Translations under genes and position numbers: made by a program
Source of the DNA: Biomphalaria glabrata
Lineage: Eukaryota; Mollusca; Gastropoda; Planorbidae
Length of the DNA stretch: 64,000 nt
Assembly (NCBI RefSeq): GCF_947242115.1
Contig: NC_074723.1
Location: 29,227,043-29,291,042 of the forward strand
Reading direction: 5' to 3'
Part shown: piece after piece, positions 46,401 to 60,770 of the stretch
Layout: each line of letters starts with the position of its first letter
Position numbering within the stretch: position 1 is the stretch's first letter
The notes under the pieces: model-generated
Database searches by the model: none
Seen by the model: the letters and a program-made list of their open reading frames with translations, nothing else
What the model was told of the DNA's origin: nothing

Positions 46401-49030
46401 TGAAGCAGGTTTGTTTTGTTCAACATGACGTCTTGAAGCAGGCTTGTTTTGTTCAGCATGACGTCTTGAAGCAGGCTTGTTTTGTTCAGCATGACATCTT
46501 GAAGCAGGCTTGTTTTGTTAAATATGACGTCTTGAAGCAGGCTTGTTTTGTTCAGCATGACGTCTTGAAGCAGGCATGTTTTGTTCAGCATGACGTCTTG
46601 AAGCAGGCTTGTTTTGTTCAACATGACGTCTTGAAGCAGGCTTGTTTTGTTTAGCATGACGTCTTGAAGCAGGCTTGCTTTGTTCAGCATGACATCTTGA
46701 AGCATGATTGTTTTGTTCAGCATGACGTCTTAAGCAGGCTTGTTTTGTTCAGCATGACGTCTTGAAGCAGGCTTGTTTTGTTCAGCATGATATCTTGAAG
46801 CAGGCTTGTTTTGTTCAACATGACGTCTTGAAGCAGGCATGTTTTGTTCAGCATGACGTCTTGAGGCAGGCTTGTTTTGTCCAGCATGACGTCTTGAGGC
46901 AGGCTTGTTTTGTCCAGCATGACGTCTTGAAGCAGACTTGTTTTGTTCAGCACGACGTCTTGAAGCAGGCTTGTTTTGTTCAGCATGACGTCTTGAGGCA
47001 GGCTTGTTTTGTCCAGCATGACGTCTTGAAGCAGGCTTGTTTTGTTCAGCACGACGTCTTGAAGCAGGCTTGATTTGTTTAGCATGACGTCTTGAAGCAG
47101 ACTTGTTTTGTTCAGCACGACGTCTTGAAGCAGGCTTGTTTTGTTCAGCATGACGTCTTGAAGCAGGCTTGTTTTGTTCAGCATGACATCTTGAAGCAGG
47201 CTTGTTTTGTTCAGCATGACGTCTTGAAGCAGGCTTGTTTTGTTCAATATGACGTCTTGAAGCAGGCTTGTTTTGTTCAGCATGACGTCTTGAGGCAGGC
47301 TTGTTTTGTCCAGCATGACGTCTTGAAGCAGGCTTGTTTTGTTCAGCACGACGTCTTGAAGCAGGCTTGTTTTGTTCAGCATGACGTCTTGAAGCAGACT
47401 TGTTTTGTTCAGCACGACGTCTTGAAGCAGGCTTGTTTTGTTCAGCATGACGTCTTGAAGCAGGCTTGTTTTGTTCAGCATGACATCTTGAAGCAGGCTT
47501 GTTTTGTTCAGCATGACGTCTTGAAGCAGGCTTGTTTTGTTCAATATGACGTCTTGAAGCAGGCTTGTTTTGTTCAGCATGACGTCTTGAAGCAGGCTTG
47601 TTTTGTTCAGCATGACGTCTTGAAGCAGGCTTGTTTTGTTCAACATGACGTCTTGAAGCAGGCTTGTTTTGTTCAGCATGACGTCTTGAAGCAGGCTTGC
47701 TTTGTTCAGCATGACATCTTGAAGCATGCTTGTTTTGTTCAGCATGACGTCTTAAGCAGGCTTGTTTTGTTCAACATGACGTCTTGAAGCAGGCTTTTTT
47801 TGTTCAGCATGACGTCTTGAAGCAGGCTTGTTTTGTTCAGCATGACGTCTTAAAGCAGGTTTGTTTTGTTCAGCATGACGTCTTGAAGCAGGCTTGTTTT
47901 GTTCAGCATGACGTCTTGAGGCAGGCTTGTTTTGTCCAGCATGATGTCTTGAGGCAGGCTTGTTTTGTCCAGCATGACGTCTTGAAGCAGACTTGTTTTG
48001 TTCAGCACGACGTCTTGAAGCAGGCTTGTTTTGTTCAGCATGACGTCTTGAGGCAGGCTTGTTTTGTCCAGCATGACGTCTTGAAGCAGACTTGTTTTGT
48101 TTAGCACGACGTCTTGAAGCAGGCTTGTTTTGTTCAGCATGACGTCTTGAGGCAGGCTTGTTTTGTCCAGCATGACGACTTGAAGCAGACTTGTTTTGTT
48201 CAGCACGACGTCTTGAAGTAGGCTTGTTTTGTTCAGCATGAAGTCTTGAAGCAGGCTTGTTTTGTTCAGCATGACGTCTTGAAGCAGGCTTAATGTGTTC
48301 AGCATGACGTCTTGAAGCAGGCTTGTTTTGTTCAACATGACGTCTTGAAGCAGGCTTTTTTTTGTTCAGCATGACGTCTTGAAGCAGGCTTGTTTTGTTC
48401 AGCATGACGTCTTAAAGCAGGTTTGTTTTGTTCAGCATGACGTCTTGAAGCAGGCTTGTTTTGTTCAACATGACGTCTTGAAGCAGGCTTGCTTTGTTCA
48501 GCATGACGTCTTGAAGCAGGCTTGTTTTGTTCAGCATGACGTCTTGAGGCAGGCTTGTTTTGTTCAGCATGACGACTTGAAGCAGACTTGTTTTGTTCAT
48601 CACGACGTCTTGAAGTAGGCTTGTTTTGTTCAGCATGAAGTCTTGAAGCAGGCTTGTTTTGTTCAGCATGACGTCTTGAGACAGGCTTGTTTTGTCCAGC
48701 ATGACGTCTTGAAGCAGACTTGTTTTGTTCAGCACGACGTCTTGAAGCAGGCTTGTTTTGTTCAGCATGAAGTCTTGAAGCAGGCTTGTTTTGTTCAGCA
48801 TGACGTCTTGAAGCAGGCTTAATGTGTTCAGCATGACGTCTTGAAGCAGGCTTGTTTTGTTCAGCATTACGTCTTGAAGCAGGCTTGTTTTGTTCAGCAT
48901 GACATCTTGAAGCAGGCTTGTTTTGTTCAACATGACGTCTTGAAGCAGGCATGTTTTGTTCAGCATGACGTCTTGAAGCAGGCTTGCTTTGTTCAACATG
49001 ACGTCTTGAAGCAGGCTTGCTTTGTTCACA
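43485..49030. repeat. 33-bp minisatellite, about 168 copies, open on both strands
   Basis: The unit is CAGCATGACGTCTTGAAGCA followed by GGCTTGTTTTGTT (33 bp). Because 33 is a multiple of three and the consensus lacks stops in the relevant frames, the plus strand reads FVQHDVLKQAC repeats and the minus strand MLNKTSLLQDV repeats for up to 350 codons. Stops arise at TTAATG variants and at single-base deletions (near 46731 and 47751), without sign of protection. Variants (GAAGTC, GAGGCAGG, CACGAC, CTTTTTTTG, GCTTGC) recur in ordered blocks, showing higher-order repeats. No start context, splice signals or flanking exons are seen, so I treat it as a satellite and not a gene. Confidence 0.95.
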
Positions 49031-49463
49031 CAAAGGACAGTGAGAAATTCAAACGTTCTGAGTTGAGAAAGAGTTTTGGATAGAATCGAAATGAATGAGA
49101 CTTATTGAAATGTCTGCTTCAAAAGAACGCTTTCAGTCAATCTTATCACAGAGTTTCTAGAGAAAACCGTAAGAAGGTCCTTTGAAGTTGAAATGACTTT
49201 CTCGTAATTTATTTTTTTAGCGCTTTTCAAAACTATAAAGGTGTTGTTAACCTGTAGGCTACATGTCTGTCCGTCCTTCCGTCACGATTAGATCTCAAAA
49301 ACTAAAAGGGATATTGAAAAACTAATTTCACAATATTTTAGAGCTTGCAAAGTAGGTTTATAGATGGAACAACAACTTCTTTAATATTCTGAAAGTGAAC
49401 GAATCGTTTTGTGCTTAAAATTTAATATGTGAACCTTTTTTTTTTAATAAAAAAATTCCTCCA
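49031..49463. other. no gene seen
   Basis: AT-rich flank between the minisatellite and the next transposon; nothing recognised. Confidence 0.4.
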
Positions 49464-49471
49464 TTTTAAAT

Positions 49472-51778
<2,307 letters not shown>

Positions 51779-51786
51779 TTTTAAAT

Positions 51787-52392
51787 ACTATTTTCTAAAA
51801 ATAAGTTAGTGAAATAAATATAAAAAAAAATACTTTTGTTAATTTTGTTAATTCCAAAAATAAATGTTTACATTACTAATTGATGTGTTTTCTGTTGTAA
51901 GAGGTACTAATAATATAGGGTATACGTTTATTATATTCTTTTAAAAATAATGCATTTTGTATATACACAATTATTTAAATGTTTAAACACAAGAATGAAT
52001 AGGCAGAGTTTAGTGCTAGTTACTACCCATACAAGGAGATATTCCAAAGCCCAATACTCTTTAAAAATTTCCAGAGGCCAGAAATGAAAGATTGTCCATT
52101 CACCTCCCCCTTCCCGTTTGTAGGCCAACCGGCCACCATCAATTAGATTATCTTTGAATCACAGACCCGGCTCACATTGAACCATTACTTCTTAACAATC
52201 AGTTGATTGAATTTAGAATACTTATGAGTATTAATAAATAGTAATAATAACAATGTAACAAAACAACTACATCGGCAACACTTTTGCTCAGCTAACATTA
52301 AGGTTGTATGGAGTGAGGGGGGAGGTGGTTGTGGTTGTTGATAGTTTGTGCTTTATAGCTTACTGTTCGACCCATGGCGTAGCATACCCCCG
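51787..52392. other. no gene seen; hairpin flank at the right edge
   Basis: AT-rich sequence. It ends with GGCGTAGCATACCCCCGC, a degenerate version of the hairpin flank that also precedes 7262. Confidence 0.4.
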
Positions 52393-52689
52393 CTATTTTG
52401 CAGGGCCGGCCTTAGGCCACTGCTACCTCTGCGACCGCAGTGGGCCCCGCACTTTCATAGGACCCGCGGTAATTCTAGGTGTAAATTATTAAATTAAACC
52501 ATTTGATAACTTATGATTTCCAACGGCCTCCTGATTTTCCAGGAGCTCCTGTAAATCTCTTGAAATAGCAAAATATTCGAAAAGGTCCTGGAAATCTCCG
52601 GAAATTAATACATCTTTTGAAAATTTATACAAAAATCTCCTGAAATATATAGACAAAAATTATCATTTTGGGGTGTCATTCAATACGGA

Positions 52690-53205
52690 AAACGCCAATC
52701 CTACGCGCGATTAAAAAAAAACGGCATTATGCAGTACCCGTAATTGTGGAATCTGATAAAAGAAGCTTCTCACGTCTCAAACTAATGAAGAATTACTTGA
52801 GGTCAACAATTCTCGTAGATAGATTGAAAAGAACAGACTACGTTGGGCAGGTCACCTTGAAAGAATGTCAGACAACAGAGGGGCGAAAATCGTATACAGG
52901 CAAAAACCAAAAGGCAGGCGACTCAAAGGCAGACCCCGAATGCGATGGATAGATGACGTGGAAGCAGATCTGAAGCAGCTTGGGGTTAGGGCGTGGAGAC
53001 GAAAGGCCCAGGAGAGATCTGAATGGAAGGATGTGTTAAAGCAGGCCAGAGCCCTCCATGGGCTGTAGCGCCACTGGGATGGATGGATGGATAGATTGAA
53101 ACATTTGGTAATTCTTGCTATTGAGCGTGATCTATCTAGGAAATAGAATTTGTATGGTATACTGTATGACTTCGCTACACGCAAGGCTCGTACAGTAAAG
53201 AATGA
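52690..53205 (+). pseudogene. hAT transposase C-terminus interrupted by a LINE
   Basis: Before the insertion the frame reads VIVESDKRSFSRLKLMKNYL then RSTILVDRL. After it: LVILAIERDLSRK and DFATRKARTVKNE. These are the two halves of the hAT C-terminal dimerisation region. The upstream catalytic core is missing. Confidence 0.8.
52830..53089 (+). mobile_element. 5'-truncated LINE inserted in the hAT, with target duplication
   Basis: The text RGAKIVYRQKPKGRRLKGRP, RMRWIDDVEADLKQLGVRAW and SEWKDVLKQARALHGL with a stop is a LINE C-terminus. It ends in GGATGGATGGATGG, a tandem 3' tail. GATAGATTGAAA lies at both junctions (52818-52829 and 53090-53101), the target duplication. Confidence 0.85.
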
Positions 53206-53344
53206 GTAAAATGCAAAGACGAATTTATTTTCTAACACAAACTCTTAGTTTTCACTTATTATCCGTATCCCTACCCAAACTTGGCCCCGCGAAATCCGTT
53301 TCGCATTGGGCCTCACAATGGTTAAGTCCGGCCCTGCTATTTAG

Positions 53345-54047
53345 TGACAGAATAAATTACTTGTTCTCCCCCCCCCCCCTCTTTTTTTCGCCGCTAAAGT
53401 AACAGATGACCCATGTCATAGTAGACCCTCTTTTTATTTTTTTGGGGGGAGGGGAGGGGACGCTTCTGTTTTTTTGTAATTTGGTTTAATCATTGCTAAT
53501 AATGTCGTTCGTACTTGATCAATATTCTAATATATATTTACATCTACAATGAATGCCCATAAGGATGGCTTATATTTGTATCAGATGGTGGGGTAGATTC
53601 AGAAAGAAACCTGGAACTTGTAGATGTTATCAGCTTTTAAAACTAAAGATAGGATCCACATCTTTGTCTACATAGTTTCGAAGCCTTTGGTATAGACAGT
53701 GACTAATACACTATGCATAAGACAAAATCATTTTCAGAATATCATTTCTTTAAAACACAGCAAAACAGAAAAACAACAACAACAACAACGTTCAGTGTTA
53801 TGATTTTTTATTGACATCTTCCAATATCTATATATATATATATGAATATAAACAAAATACAAATTATACAAATATTTTAACTCTGCAAACAGTATCACAG
53901 TAGTGGTACCTAGACACGTAGGCTTAGATCCAAGGGTAGGAGACACAACCGACTATCAAGCTAGCTGGAGACTCTTTCTTGATTCCTTACGTCTATATCT
54001 TTCCCATTGCCACACAAAGGCTATACAAATGTTATGAGCACTAGTCT
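53345..54047. other. no gene seen
   Basis: Contains a C-run, a CAACAACAA run near 53772 and a short TA tract near 53828. No coding or RNA signal. Confidence 0.4.
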
Positions 54048-54055
54048 AGTCTATA

Positions 54056-54235
54056 CAGTGGCGTAGCCAGGGACCCGGGGGGGGGGGGGCTTGACATCTA
54101 TAGGGGACCCTGAATTTTGACATTCGACATCATGACATGAGATAATGGCGTAATATTTAATGTAAAAACCAAAATTTCGGACACTCATTTGGGGCCCGGG
54201 GAGATTTTTCAAATTTTGACCCCCATTACCCCACC
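54056..54235. mobile_element. hAT-like MITE, right end decayed
   Basis: The left end CAGTGGCGTAGCCAGGG, a G-run and a body with TTTGGGGCCCGGGGAGATTT match the 5636-5827 element. The right terminus is degraded and no duplication is visible. Confidence 0.55.
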
Positions 54236-55444
54236 CTAGCTGACCTAAATATAGAAGAACCTTACAACGAGATCAGCTACTTTCACATGATAATGTGTCC
54301 AATGCATTGCTATCGGCGCCTTCGACACGGAGGTCACGTTGCTATTCATATAAGGGGATGTTACTTATAAATGTACTAAAATATGGGTTCGAAAAATCTT
54401 TCATCTTTGAGTTAAAAACAACAACAACAACAAATGAAAAAGAAATAGAAAATCCAGATCTGAACTGACCGAATACAAACTTATCACAAGGATATAAAAT
54501 AATAAAAATATGAAATTAAAATGCAGGTATTTAAGAGTGGACAGCAGACATTTTTTTTTATAAACTACTAAATCATCAGTTATTGAGCTCATTAGGTCTA
54601 CATAAAAAAAAAGTAACATTAACTTAACCCTCTCGTAATGCTAACTCTTAAACTCTTTCAAATATTAAAGATAAAACTACCCTTAATTCATCATTTTTAT
54701 TTTAAGCTCCAAGGCTAACATTCAATTTATCTCCAGATCCTGGCCCAAATATCAGGGTCACCCTTAGGTAACCGGAGGCCCCAAAAGAAATATAAAATAG
54801 ATGCTAATCGAAAATATAAAAATAGACTAAAAAATAATTACACAATTTATATTTTTTAAAAACCTACATGTGTGATCTACAGCTAGAGCTAGTAGACATA
54901 GAGCCACAGAACTCTGCTAGTTAGATATTTAATCGAAGTTTCGAAATTTTTTGAGTCTTGTGCGAGGCTTTCATCCATCGGAAGCCCTAGGCTGCTGCCT
55001 AGTTTGCCTATTCTTAATACTGCCCTGATAATATGTTGAAATTTTAGACATCTCAATAATAAATATGCACATTTTAAAGTCAAATTATACACCAATGCTT
55101 AAGAGAGCTCCACATTCCTTAAATTTTTGCTTGAAATTATTTGAGATACCGTTCAAATATGCACACTGCTTGAGGTAAAGACATTTATCACATGATAAGT
55201 CATAGAGATCAGAGATCACAAAGTTATCACATTAACCAACTTTAAATACATATTCACATAAATAAATTATAACATAATTGTTTCAGGACTTTTCCATACG
55301 CAGTAAAGACACATTTTTGTTTTGTGGTCGAAGATAAGCACAATCTGATAGTGATATCATATGAACTCGAAGATGGAATGTTGCAATATTAATTTGAAGC
55401 GAAGATGGAAATGTATTTGATTTTTTTAATCCTACGGCAATACA
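54236..55444. other. 3' flank of the receptor gene; a possible small DNA element
   Basis: 54753-55027 starts CAGGGTCACCCTTAGG and ends (inverted) AATACTGCCCTG, suggesting an old transposon, but the flanks do not match clearly. Otherwise nothing is seen. Confidence 0.35.
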
Positions 55445-57918
55445 TTAAATTCGATTTGAATAACTCATCGGCGTGTTTCTATTGGATTCTATAGTGGAAA
55501 CAGATGACAGCCTTGCGTCAACATCCTTTTTGAACACGCATCTCTTAATTCTGCGAAAGAGTCCACAGTACAGCGCCAGAACCCTGCGATTGCAAACAAA
55601 CGCAATGAAAATAAAAACTCCTTGGGAGGCATTGAAGAGCGTGAAGCAGATAGCCAAAACGTGGCTGGCTATGCAGGCTGAATATGTGATTGGCTTGGCA
55701 AAGGAGCTTAGGATGGAGGATCCGAGCCCGAACACCCAGGTGAAGCCCATCACCGTGGACATCTTGACGTACAGCATGACGTCCGAGCGAGCGGAGAACT
55801 TCTGAAAAGAGGAATTGGAGTGTCTGTTGGTGATGCTCTTTCTGGAGAGCTTCATCGTCTTTGAGATGCTGAGAATCGTCCGTGCGAAGAAGATGCTGTT
55901 GACGATAAATATCAAAAGGATCGGCGCGCCGAAGGTGACGAGGGCTGCTAAAGGTCTGGTTATCCAGCAAACCGATGCCCTCGCGATATTTAGGTTGAGA
56001 TCACCCGTAGCGTTACGTATGTCTTGGATTAATACCTCGCCGTCCTGGGTAGTGATGATGTCGTAATCACTGAAATTGGTCTCTTGGGAGACTTCCTTGC
56101 CGTAGCCTATGGATATGTTGTCAAATACATCTGAGAAGTCTATGAATGCGCAGAAAGCAACAACGAGCATGGGGACGCCCCAAGCGTAGGTGGCATATCT
56201 CGGGAAATAGCGCCTCCTGTCTCGAAGCTGCGGACTGACAGAGGTCGAGTTGGCGAATGTTCGATACACGTCATAACTCATCACATTCATCCAAAAGTGG
56301 GCAGCCAAGAAGGTGAAGTGCAGGCTGATAGCCACAGCTGAGCACAACCAGTGAGTACTCACGTTGATTCCTTCAGAGAATATAATCTCGGCCACTAGCA
56401 GGGCGAATGTTAAATTCATAGTGTTAACTCCGGGGAGATTTCTGAGCCTCGGGAAAAGGCAGTAGGTTATTAAAACACAGGCAAGTGCAGCGACGGATAT
56501 TCTTCCTAGCACTAGAGTCATGTAGCCTTCGACCTTAAGGGCAGTATCGAAGTCATGACTGCATCCCCCGTACAGCTTGATGTGCGGCAGCATGGTCTGC
56601 ATATTGCTGTGAAACGACTGGGGAACGCAGATTTGGACTTTCCCAGTGGATTCATTAACAACTTTGTAGGAGAAAATATCGTATTCCCTTTCTTCGAAAA
56701 TAATGGATCGATTATCACCCGCCAGGTAATATTCATTATTTTCTAGATCTATTCGGTTGCAGTCTTTCTGCAAGATTCTGGGCATGAAGCAAACGAAGGC
56801 GTACTTACTTAGGCCAGTGAAATTGGTCTCGTTGGCGGCTAGGTTTCCCGCAAACATGACCCACAAGTCGAACAGACCCACATTGATGTAAGAATTGGTT
56901 TTATTGATGTACATAAGAGTTTGGTTGCCTATGTTCATCATAGTGAACTCATCGTCGTAGACCATGTACTCAACACCCCATGGACAGAAGTCTTCAGCGT
57001 TGGCGATAATGTCGCTTTTGTCGTCCGCGTCAATGACGTCCACGCTATTCCCGTTTAGCTTCAGGGAGAACCGCTTCTCCACAATCATGGTGTCGATCTT
57101 CTGCAGCAGCGCGTTCAGACCGTCCTCGTGGGAGTGGGGGTCGTGCGGCGGGACCAGCACGAAGTTCACCCTCATGTTGACGGTCTGCCTCATTAGCGTG
57201 TCCAGGATCTCGACGCCTGTCATGAAGGCAGCTGCAGCGATGTCCTCAGCCTGAAGCACGATTCGATCACTTTTATTATTGAAAGGTTCGCTGATGTAAT
57301 AATAGTTCGAGCCGTTCTTGACCACCATGACCAGCCCCTTCTCGTAGAGATCATTTTTCGACTTCAGCTTCCTAAATCCTTTGACCTTTCCAATGTCTGA
57401 GGTCAAGAGCTCTGCCCTTTTCAGATCATGGACATACTTCTTAAACGACTTTCTTTGGGACAACGCTTCTCTTAAATCTTCCAGGCGTGTGTCAACTTCC
57501 CTAGAAGTGATGGAAGCGTTCTCGTTTGGTTCCGAGTCTGACATGTTCAATATATTATCTATTCCCCTCTTTTGGTCTTGCCAATTACGGGAGTCGCCAG
57601 GGTCTTGCCTCGAAGCGAGAAAATTCTTTTGATCCCAAAATGACTTTATCTTTGACGGATTGAGACTAGCAGATTGTTTAGGGTTCGTGGTCTTGTTGAC
57701 CTGAGCCTCGTTAATGTTTTTACTTTTACTGGTGGAGTTCTTTTGATTCGCGTACGGGTTATCGGTCGTGGAATCTGGTTGCGCTACCAGAGGAGGGAAT
57801 ATTTTATTGTACTCCTCCTCTGTTAGCGTAGTGACCTTCAAAGTCGTCCCGTTGGTGGAGCTGAAGTCGAATGTGACGTTGACGTCTTTAACTCTTTCAG
57901 CGCTAATGTTGAGTTTAT
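55445..57918 (-). CDS. family B-like (adhesion/Methuselah-type) GPCR, 7TM exon
   Basis: This exon, opened by a polypyrimidine acceptor ending ACAG at 57919, encodes about 824 residues to TAA at 55445-55447. A long extracellular part rich in Asn-glycosylation sites comes first. Seven hydrophobic segments follow, from YMTLVLGRISVAALACVLI (about 56460-56525) to GVFIFIAFVCNRRVLALYCG (about 55570-55630). TM3 has FLAAHFWMNVMSYDVYRTF, TM6 VKMSTVMGFTWVFGLGS and TM7 NASQGVFIFIAFVCN, all standard for class B2/Methuselah-like receptors. A canonical GPS cleavage motif is not evident before TM1. Ligand unknown; plasma membrane. The frame continues exactly from the 58716-58854 exon (split Asp codon). The cytoplasmic tail is about 45 residues. 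Confidence 0.93.
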
Positions 57919-58715
57919 CTGTAAAAAAAACACCAAAAAAAAAACAAACAATAGAAATTAAAGAAACAATCAAGTGAAAGTAGACTTGACAGAGTTATCA
58001 TTCAATACTCAATCAGTATAGCGAGTTTGTTTCAAAAGTATTTTGCCTTGTTAGTGAAATGAAGTCGACATTTTTGTTTCTACAAAACGAGTGGATACAG
58101 TTTTCTCTCTAGACATAAATGCTTTCTATTGAAAATGTAGCCAGACTTCTTCTTCTAACCAGCTTTTCGCTGCTGAGCTGTGAGCTCTTTTGCAACTGAG
58201 ACAAATATTAATTCTTATTTATTGCAGAGCTAACCCTGTTTTGAAAAAAAAAATATATATATATAGGCCTATATATAATTACTAAAAAAAACAAAACCTC
58301 CGAAGTTTATCTAATGGGGAGAACTCCAAATGTAAAACCATATATTTAAATACTGTAAGATGTCTTTCCCCTTTTCGTTATCAAATAAAATAATTAATTA
58401 CCACTATTTTATTACTGATTGGTTAATTTTTCAAAATTGATTCATGCTTTATTAGTGGGAGAGATTACATGCTCAAACTGTGTAGCAGAGTGAATTGATA
58501 TAAGCTTTATAGAAACTAACCTTAATTATTTTATGCGCTATTTATAGTGCGCTAACTGAGACTTCGGTCTTACTTAATGCAAATGTACTAGTCCCTCTTT
58601 CTTCGGAGAGAATTGCATAAGTCATATATCAGTTTGAATAAAAACATTTGTCTAAGAGAGTTAAAATGTAAAGCGAAGAATAGTTGAGGTTGACCACAGA
58701 GACTTGGAACCTCAC
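57919..58715 (-). other. receptor intron
   Basis: AT-rich, with a family D copy at 58300-58520. The polypyrimidine/polyT stretch before 57918 is the acceptor region. Confidence 0.6.
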
Positions 58716-58854
58716 CTGCAAGCTGCCGAACCATGTTTTCATCACTCCCGTTATTGAGTGTAAAGATGAGGTAGTCTGCGTAGGTTACATTGAGAACCAG
58801 TGAGACCATGGCTGTTTGATCCAGGCTACGAAGTTGTTGCACATCAGTGATCCC
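58716..58854 (-). CDS. same GPCR, upstream extracellular exon
   Basis: 139 bases between TGACTTCTTCAG and CAG/GTGAGG. The frame reads GITDVQQLRSLDQTAMVSLV, LNVTYADYLIFTLNNGSDEN and MVRQLA, ending in phase 1. The G plus AT of the next exon gives Asp, and DKLNISAERVKDV continues. It starts in phase 0, as the 62888-63011 exon ends. Confidence 0.85.
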
Positions 58855-58869
58855 CTGAAGAAGTCAAAA

Positions 58870-59092
58870 GTGTTTCTTGTATATTCGAATACATGTTTCT
58901 GTAACAGTATTGATGGCAGAATACAGGGGTGTGTATACTTGTAACATCTAAAACAGACATACAAGTGTGTGTAACTGTATACATTTAACACTATTGATAA
59001 CAGACATACAAGTGTGTGTAGGCCTATATTTGTAGCAGCATTGATAACATTCATACAGGGGTGTGTATACTTGTAACAGTATTTATAACATA
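58870..59092. repeat. diverged left part of the 41-bp minisatellite
   Basis: Degenerate GGGGTGTGTATACTTGTAAC and AACAGACATACAAGTG units. Separated from the regular array by the 59101-60854 transposon. Confidence 0.75.
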
Positions 59093-59100
59093 CATACAGG

Positions 59101-60739
59101 CATGGGCGTAGCCGGGGGGGGGGGGGGTTCTTGGGGTTCAAACCCCCCCCCGAAATGAAATCCCCCCCAGGGGGGGGGGACGGAATTAAGTGACTGATTT
59201 TTGCTTTCATTTTGTTTATTTTAGGTGAGATTTTAATACTAAATCATCACTTACCACAGCACAGCCGAGGCAGTTTTGAGTTAAAAACCCTCTACCAGGG
59301 GGTTTTGAGTTTAAATCCCCCTACCAGGGGGTTTTGAGATTTTAAAAACCACTATCAGGGGGTTTTGAGATACAAATCCCTCTACCAGGGGGCTTTGAGT
59401 TTAAAACCCCCTACAGGGGGTTTTGAATTTTAAACCCCCTACCAGAGGTTTTTGCAGTTAAATCCCCCTCTTCTATAAAACAAAACAAAAAAATGCAAAC
59501 AACAATCCCGAAATTCCAACAGCACAGTTGAGGAAGATTTTGATTTAAAAAAACCCCTCCAAAATTTACGATAACCCCATCTTCAATATAAAAAAAGCAA
59601 ATTACACACTAAAAATTCTATGAGCGTAGCCAAAGGGGGTTTGAGTTTAACCCCCCTCCCCCTTCCAGTTGGGGTTTGAAGCTAAAAAGTACCTCTTCAA
59701 TATAAAAAAAAAGCAAATTACACACTATAAAATCTATGAGCGTAGCCAAAGGGGTTTTGAGTTTAACCCCACTCCCCCTTCCAGTTGGGGTTTGAAGCTA
59801 AAAAGTACCTCTTCGATATAAAAAAAAAGCAAATTACACACTATAAAATCTATGAGCGTAGCCAAAGGGGTTTTGAGTTTAAATCTCCCTCCTCCAGATG
59901 GCTTTTTCTTTAAAGTTTAAAACCCCTCCAGATGGTTTTGAGTTTAATTAAAATTCCCCTGCAGAGCGTTTAGAGTTGAAAACCTCTCTCTTCAATATTA
60001 TTTTAAAGCAAACTACAGTCACCAAATTCTATGATCGTAGCTAAATGGGGTTTTGAATTAAATCAAAACAAAAAAAAAACCCAGAGATTTTTTAGTTTAA
60101 AACCCCTCAACAGATGATTTGACGAAAAAACTTTCCTTTTCGATATAAAATCTAAAGCGAAATACAGGCATTTAATTCCAAGAGCGTAGTCAAGAAAGGT
60201 TACACATTTCTACCAGTGGCTTGGGCTCCATTAATTAAGTGTGAATAGTCTTCTGCCGAAATTGAACATCATTAAATGTGTCTCAACAAAGATGGCTACG
60301 ACAGATTTTAGGAGTCAGTCATAGAGATCGGGTCTAAATCAAAGAAATCATATGCCGAACTGGGAGTCGAATCCTTAGTAAGGTTGTGACAGAGCGTCGC
60401 ATGAGGTTTTGCGGGACATGTTTTCCGACAAAATGAATTACGCAAAATAAGAGTTGCGGAAACAGCTTGCCGGAAAATGCGCCCAACGGCGCGGGAGGGT
60501 CTAAGTCAGTAAGAATAGCACATTAGGTTTTTGAAATAAAACTTTTGAATAGCAAGATAATGAGCTGTAGATACCTCAGAATATGCATTTTGTTGGCTTT
60601 CAATACCAGAAACAGTGCTCGGCGGCTGGGCTTCGCCCCGCGCTGGGGGAGCGCTGCGAACTCCCCCGACCCCCTTGCTAGCAAGGGCGGGGAGTCTAAA
60701 ATAAACAAAAGGTCAGAATGTAATAAAAATTAATTATGT

Positions 60740-60770
<31 letters not shown>

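Larger units (their letters stand above)
52401..53336 (+). mobile_element. hAT element (ZMYM1-like type), copy D
   Basis: Ends CAGGGCCGGCCTTAGG and (inverted) TTAAGTCCGGCCCTG, flanked by CTATTTTG (52393-52400) and CTATTTAG (53337-53344), seven of eight identical. It is the same family as 7262-10142. It holds a transposase C-terminus, interrupted by a LINE insertion at 52830-53089. It is internally deleted and inactive. Confidence 0.85.

Noticed and set aside
43496-48104. Long repeat proteins on both strands of the 33-bp array
   Set aside because: Open frames are forced by the unit length. Stops and indels are tolerated and there are no gene signals.
54753-55027. DNA transposon with CAGGGTCACCC and inverted AATACTGCCCTG ends
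   Set aside because: The inverted ends agree only partly and the flanking bases do not form a convincing duplication.
57919-57973. Extension of the receptor frame to an upstream Met with a hydrophobic start
   Set aside because: That stretch is the polyT intron end. An acceptor AG at 57919 and a perfect phase match to 58716-58854 show it is not coding.
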